Shown: positions 7,025-9,134 of the stretch, piece by piece | Layout: each line of letters begins with the position of its first letter | Numbering within the stretch: the stretch's first letter is position 1 | From: Bacteroidota bacterium | GTDB lineage: Bacteria; Bacteroidota; Bacteroidia; Chitinophagales; Chitinophagaceae | Direction of reading: 5' to 3' | Assembly (NCBI GenBank): GCA_028876035.1 | Contig: JAGWTK010000136.1 | Coordinates: 1-9,134, forward strand | Length of the DNA: 9,134 nucleotides | Notes under the pieces: model-generated | Told to the model about the DNA's origin: nothing | The model's database searches: none | What the model saw: the letters and a program-made list of their open reading frames with translations, nothing else | Position numbers and translations under genes: made by a program

Positions 7025-8311
7025 TTATTGAACTTTATACCGCTCGAAGAAAGCTCTTTCGAGTGCTTCGCGATGCGATGGATGCGCGATGCTGATGAGT
7101 GCACGTCCTCTTTGTTTCAGGTTCTTGCCAAAAAGGTCGACCATCCCAAATTCAGTTACCACCCAGTGCACATGTCCTCTTGTAGTTACCACCCCTGCAC
7201 CGGGCTTGAGGGATGCAACAATACGCGATAATCCTTTTGACGTAAGCGATGGCAGTGCGATGATGGGACGACCGCGGTCCGACAAAGAAGCGCCACGGAT
7301 AAAGTCCATTTGTCCGCCAATACCAGAATATTGATAAGTCCCGATAGAGTCTGCGCAGACCTGCCCTGTCAAATCAATCTCAATGGCACTGTTGATCGCC
7401 GTTGCACGCGGATTCTGCCGAATCACACTGGTATCGTTTACATAGGCAATATCCATCACACGGATCTGCGGGTTGTCGTTTACAAAATCATACAGCCTGC
7501 GTGTGCCGAGCATAAACCCGGTGACGCTTCTGCCAACATTTAATTTTTTGCGCCGGTTGTTGATGACCCCGCTTTCAATCAGCGGAATGACGCCATCGGA
7601 CAACATCTCGGTGTGAATGCCCAGGTCTTTGTGGCCGGTAAGGTTTTGCAGTACCTGGTCGGGAATACTGCCAATACCCATCTGCAGCGTAGCACCGTCT
7701 TCGATCAGCGATGCTACGTTTTTACCGATTTGCATAATGGCATCACTGGTTTTGGAAGAATAGTCAACCTCCGGCAATGGCGTATCCTGCCATACCAGGG
7801 AATGAATCTGGTTGAGATGCAAAAAACCATCGCCATGAGTGCGGGGCATTTGCGGATTTACCTGCGCCACTACGATTTTGGCTGTGTCAACCGCGGCTCT
7901 TGCAACATCTACCGAGGTACCCAGCGAACAAAAGCCATGTGCATCAGGTGGGGACACCTGTACCAATGCCACATCTACCGGGAGAATATCCTGGCGGAAG
8001 AGCTGTGGTATCTGGCTGAGAAAAATAGGCACATAGTCGCCGTCCGCACTATTGGCCACTGCCCTTGTATTGGCCGACACGAAAAGTGAATTAAAGAAAA
8101 AGCTTTTGGCATAAAGGGGATCCATGAAATCGATATCTCCCATGTTGGTGATACTAACCAGCTCCACATCCCGCAGTTCGTTGTAGCGTTGCTGTAGCGC
8201 TTTCACCAGGTGAACGGGTGTGGCAGCGCTGCCGTGGATAAATACGCGGTTGCCGGATTGCACACAGGCAACGGCTTCTGTAGCAGTGATATATTTTGGT
8301 GTTGGGCTCAT
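7025..8311 (-). CDS. Acetyl-CoA hydrolase/CoA-transferase family protein
   Basis: A 428-residue soluble protein of the acetyl-CoA hydrolase/transferase family, which includes acetyl-CoA hydrolase, succinyl-CoA:acetate CoA-transferase and 4-hydroxybutyrate CoA-transferase. The N-terminal half has VSPPDAHGFCSLGTSVD (about 119-135). The C-terminal half has GIGSIPD (212-218), HTEML with the likely catalytic glutamate E235, GIGGQMDFIRGA (330-341), and VVTEFGMVDLFGK (384-396). Such enzymes form a covalent CoA thioester on the glutamate. Sequence alone does not decide between hydrolase and transferase, nor the acyl substrate. The start chosen is the ATG at 8311 (MSPTPKYITA); a TTG seven codons upstream lies inside a palindrome and is less likely. 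The gene follows the globin gene by 104 nt that contain an FNR-like palindrome, so it may be induced at low oxygen to handle acetate or other short acids. It ends near the shared terminator. Confidence 0.9.
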   Translation of the reverse strand: MSPTPKYITATEAVACVQSGNRVFIHGSAATPVHLVKALQQRYNELRDVELVSITNMGDIDFMDPLYAKSFFFNSLFVSANTRAVANSADGDYVPIFLSQIPQLFRQDILPVDVALVQVSPPDAHGFCSLGTSVDVARAAVDTAKIVVAQVNPQMPRTHGDGFLHLNQIHSLVWQDTPLPEVDYSSKTSDAIMQIGKNVASLIEDGATLQMGIGSIPDQVLQNLTGHKDLGIHTEMLSDGVIPLIESGVINNRRKKLNVGRSVTGFMLGTRRLYDFVNDNPQIRVMDIAYVNDTSVIRQNPRATAINSAIEIDLTGQVCADSIGTYQYSGIGGQMDFIRGASLSDRGRPIIALPSLTSKGLSRIVASLKPGAGVVTTRGHVHWVVTEFGMVDLFGKNLKQRGRALISIAHPSHREALERAFFERYKVQ

Positions 8312-8318
8312 ACGATTG

Positions 8319-8334
8319 CTTTGCGATTGCAAAG
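8319..8334. promoter_or_regulatory. Small palindrome just upstream of the acetyl-CoA hydrolase start
   Basis: CTTTGC-GATT-GCAAAG is a perfect 6-bp inverted repeat with a 4-nt spacer, ending 7 nt before the ATG at 8311. It could be an operator or a hairpin in the leader that affects translation. It overlaps the CTTTG that might serve as the end of a poor -7 box, so it may also be incidental. Confidence 0.35.
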
Positions 8335-8359
8335 AACGAAGTCCGCAGCCATCCAGCTT

Positions 8360-8373
8360 ATGATGAAAATCAT
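8360..8373. promoter_or_regulatory. FNR/CRP-type palindrome upstream of the acetyl-CoA hydrolase gene
   Basis: ATGAT-GAAA-ATCAT is a perfect 5-bp inverted repeat with a 4-nt spacer, again differing from TTGAT-N4-ATCAA only at the outer base. It lies in the 104-nt gap between the globin and acetyl-CoA hydrolase genes. The best downstream -7 candidate is GTTCTTTG (8337 to 8330, minus strand), only six of eight to consensus. With that box the palindrome centre would be near -41.5, the class II position of FNR-type activators. Confidence 0.45.
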
Positions 8374-8415
8374 TCGGCGGTATGGATTAAATCCGGTTGA
8401 ACCACGACTATGTCA

Positions 8416-8817
8416 TTACACCGTGCCAGGCTGAATACCAGGTTTTGCCGCTGCCAGTTTGATCTGCATCATGGTAGCAATGCTATGCGCCCTTTGTTTC
8501 GCGAGTTCCGCCTTCTCCCCTTCGAACAACTCATCCACCGTGAGCAGAAAAAGACGGATCCAGCGGGAAAAATGATTTGCATTGAGGGGAAAGTGTTCGT
8601 GCAGTTTCACATGCACCTGCATGGGATTACCCAAATAGTTACCGGTGAAGAAAATCGTATTCTCCCAAAAATCATACATCACCGGCAAATGCGCGGGCCA
8701 GTTCACTTTCGCTACGTCATTGAAGATAGGACCGATCAGCGGGTCGACTTTTACTTTTTCGTAGAACGAATCGACAAGTAATTCTATATCAGTTCTTGTT
8801 GCTAATTCCCTTTTCAT
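8416..8817 (-). CDS. Group III truncated haemoglobin
   Basis: A 133-residue soluble haem protein, the usual size for truncated (2/2) globins. Group III features visible are Y19 in FYEKV (B10 tyrosine), H43 in AHLPVMYDFW (E7 region) and W86 in HFSRWIRLF (G8 tryptophan). The proximal haem ligand is H69 or H73 in VHVKLHEHFPL; I cannot decide which without an alignment. The closing ELFEGEKAELAKQRAHSIA is also typical. Group III globins bind O2 and NO tightly. The Campylobacter protein Ctb is linked to microaerobic growth and NO stress, but the job here is not known. The ATG at 8817 has family-like residues straight after it (MKRELATRTDIELLVDSFYE). The leader is short of obvious signals; a possible -7 box TAGTATTG lies at 8899-8892 on the minus strand, 75 nt upstream. 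The neighbouring oxidase and hemN suggest a shared low-oxygen role. Confidence 0.93.
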   Translation of the reverse strand: MKRELATRTDIELLVDSFYEKVKVDPLIGPIFNDVAKVNWPAHLPVMYDFWENTIFFTGNYLGNPMQVHVKLHEHFPLNANHFSRWIRLFLLTVDELFEGEKAELAKQRAHSIATMMQIKLAAAKPGIQPGTV

Positions 8818-8832
8818 TACTATTATTTTGGG

Positions 8833-8860
8833 GGTAAGAGGTACGGGGCGTGAGGTCAGG
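8833..8860 (-). repeat. Four degenerate heptamers, inverted relative to the array at 8944-9068
   Basis: On the plus strand the block reads in 7-nt units GGTAAGA, GGTACGG, GGCGTGA, GGTCAGG. The first is the exact complement of TCTTACC, the main unit of the array at 8944-9068, and the others keep the leading GG. It lies 16-43 nt upstream of the globin start, where a leader would be transcribed, and faces the larger array across 83 nt. Confidence 0.6.
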
Positions 8861-8943
8861 GGCCTTCAGCGAACGACCGCACCCTTTTAAACAATACTAT
8901 TTTCGCCCCAGGCTTCCTTCTAACATAAATTATCGCATTCGCC

Positions 8944-9068
8944 TCTTAACTTTCACCTCCTTCCTCTTACCTCTTACCTCTTACCTCTTACCTCCTCTTA
9001 CCTCCTCCCACCTCTTCCCTCTTACCTCTCACCTTTTACCTCTCACCTCTCACCCCTTACCCAACGCC
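8944..9068 (+). repeat. Degenerate heptamer tandem array, consensus TCTTACC
   Basis: About seventeen 7-bp units run in phase, including four exact TCTTACC copies at 8965-8992 and variants TCTCACC, TTTTACC, TCTTCCC and CCTTACC. Two extra TCC triplets (8993-8995 and 9003-9005) shift the phase by 3. The plus strand is free of G from 8942 to 9065 (124 nt). The minus strand therefore carries GG about every 7 nt. The plus-strand ORF at 8850-9134 translates this block as low-complexity peptide and is not a gene. Similar T/C-rich heptamer arrays occur between genes in some Bacteroidetes, from general recollection only; no function is known to me. Confidence 0.85.
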
Positions 9069-9080
9069 GGATCAAAAAGA

Positions 9081-9108
9081 CTTAAAACTTATTACTTAAT
9101 ACTTACCA
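9081..9108 (+). repeat. Second short heptamer run, CTTAnnn
   Basis: Four consecutive 7-mers read CTTAAAA, CTTATTA, CTTAATA, CTTACCA. The period is the same as the array just upstream but the sequence is AT-rich and the phase differs. The remaining bases to the window end (9109-9134) show no gene or clear signal. Confidence 0.55.
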
Positions 9109-9134
9109 CTCCCCTCACAGATCCTTCACCCTGA

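Noticed and set aside
8384..8403. Two adjacent tiny inverted repeats (GGATTAAATCC and GGTTGAACC) after the globin stop
   Set aside because: Arms are only 4-5 bp with a 1-nt centre and no T-run; too weak to call a terminator or operator.
8944..9068. CRISPR array
   Set aside because: Units are 7 bp, contiguous and degenerate, with no unique spacers of about 30 bp and no cas genes.
8850..9134. 94-codon plus-strand ORF at the right end
   Set aside because: Its peptide (repeats like PLTSHLLPLTS) is a direct translation of the heptamer array; no stop appears because the strand is C/T-rich.

Overview
The window looks like a chromosomal segment of a Bacteroidetes bacterium, most likely near Chitinophagaceae. 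The reasons are a fused CcoN-CcoO oxidase subunit, TAnnTTTG-type -7 promoter boxes, absence of clear Shine-Dalgarno sequences, and protein sequences that read like this phylum. The taxonomic call is inference from the sequence alone; no database search was run.

Left two thirds (1-5335, all minus strand): a high-affinity cbb3-type cytochrome c oxidase locus. In transcription order it runs ccoI (copper P-type ATPase), ccoS (small assembly protein), ccoNO (fused catalytic and haem-c subunit), ccoQ (small membrane subunit) and the start of ccoP, which runs off the left edge. A divergent hemN (5546-6919, plus strand) encodes oxygen-independent coproporphyrinogen III oxidase, which makes haem when oxygen is low. 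A strong bidirectional terminator (6940-6969) separates hemN from two minus-strand genes: a group III truncated haemoglobin (8416-8817) followed by an acetyl-CoA hydrolase/CoA-transferase (7025-8311). The right end (about 8830-9134) has no convincing gene and is filled with degenerate 7-bp tandem repeats.

The gene content fits a low-oxygen programme: a microaerobic terminal oxidase with its copper and assembly factors, anaerobic haem synthesis, an oxygen- or NO-binding globin, and an acyl-CoA enzyme. The most notable non-coding signal supports this. Three perfect palindromes of the CRP/FNR form xTGAY-N4-RTCAx lie in the gaps upstream of ccoI, ccoS and the acetyl-CoA hydrolase gene. In front of ccoI and ccoS the palindrome centre lies at exactly the same distance (58.5 nt) from the last base of a TACTTTxG -7 box. 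A weaker match precedes hemN. This suggests one FNR-like activator controls the cluster; its gene is not in the window. I see no wholly new enzyme system. The items least explained by known biology are the shared operator geometry and the facing heptamer arrays at the right end.
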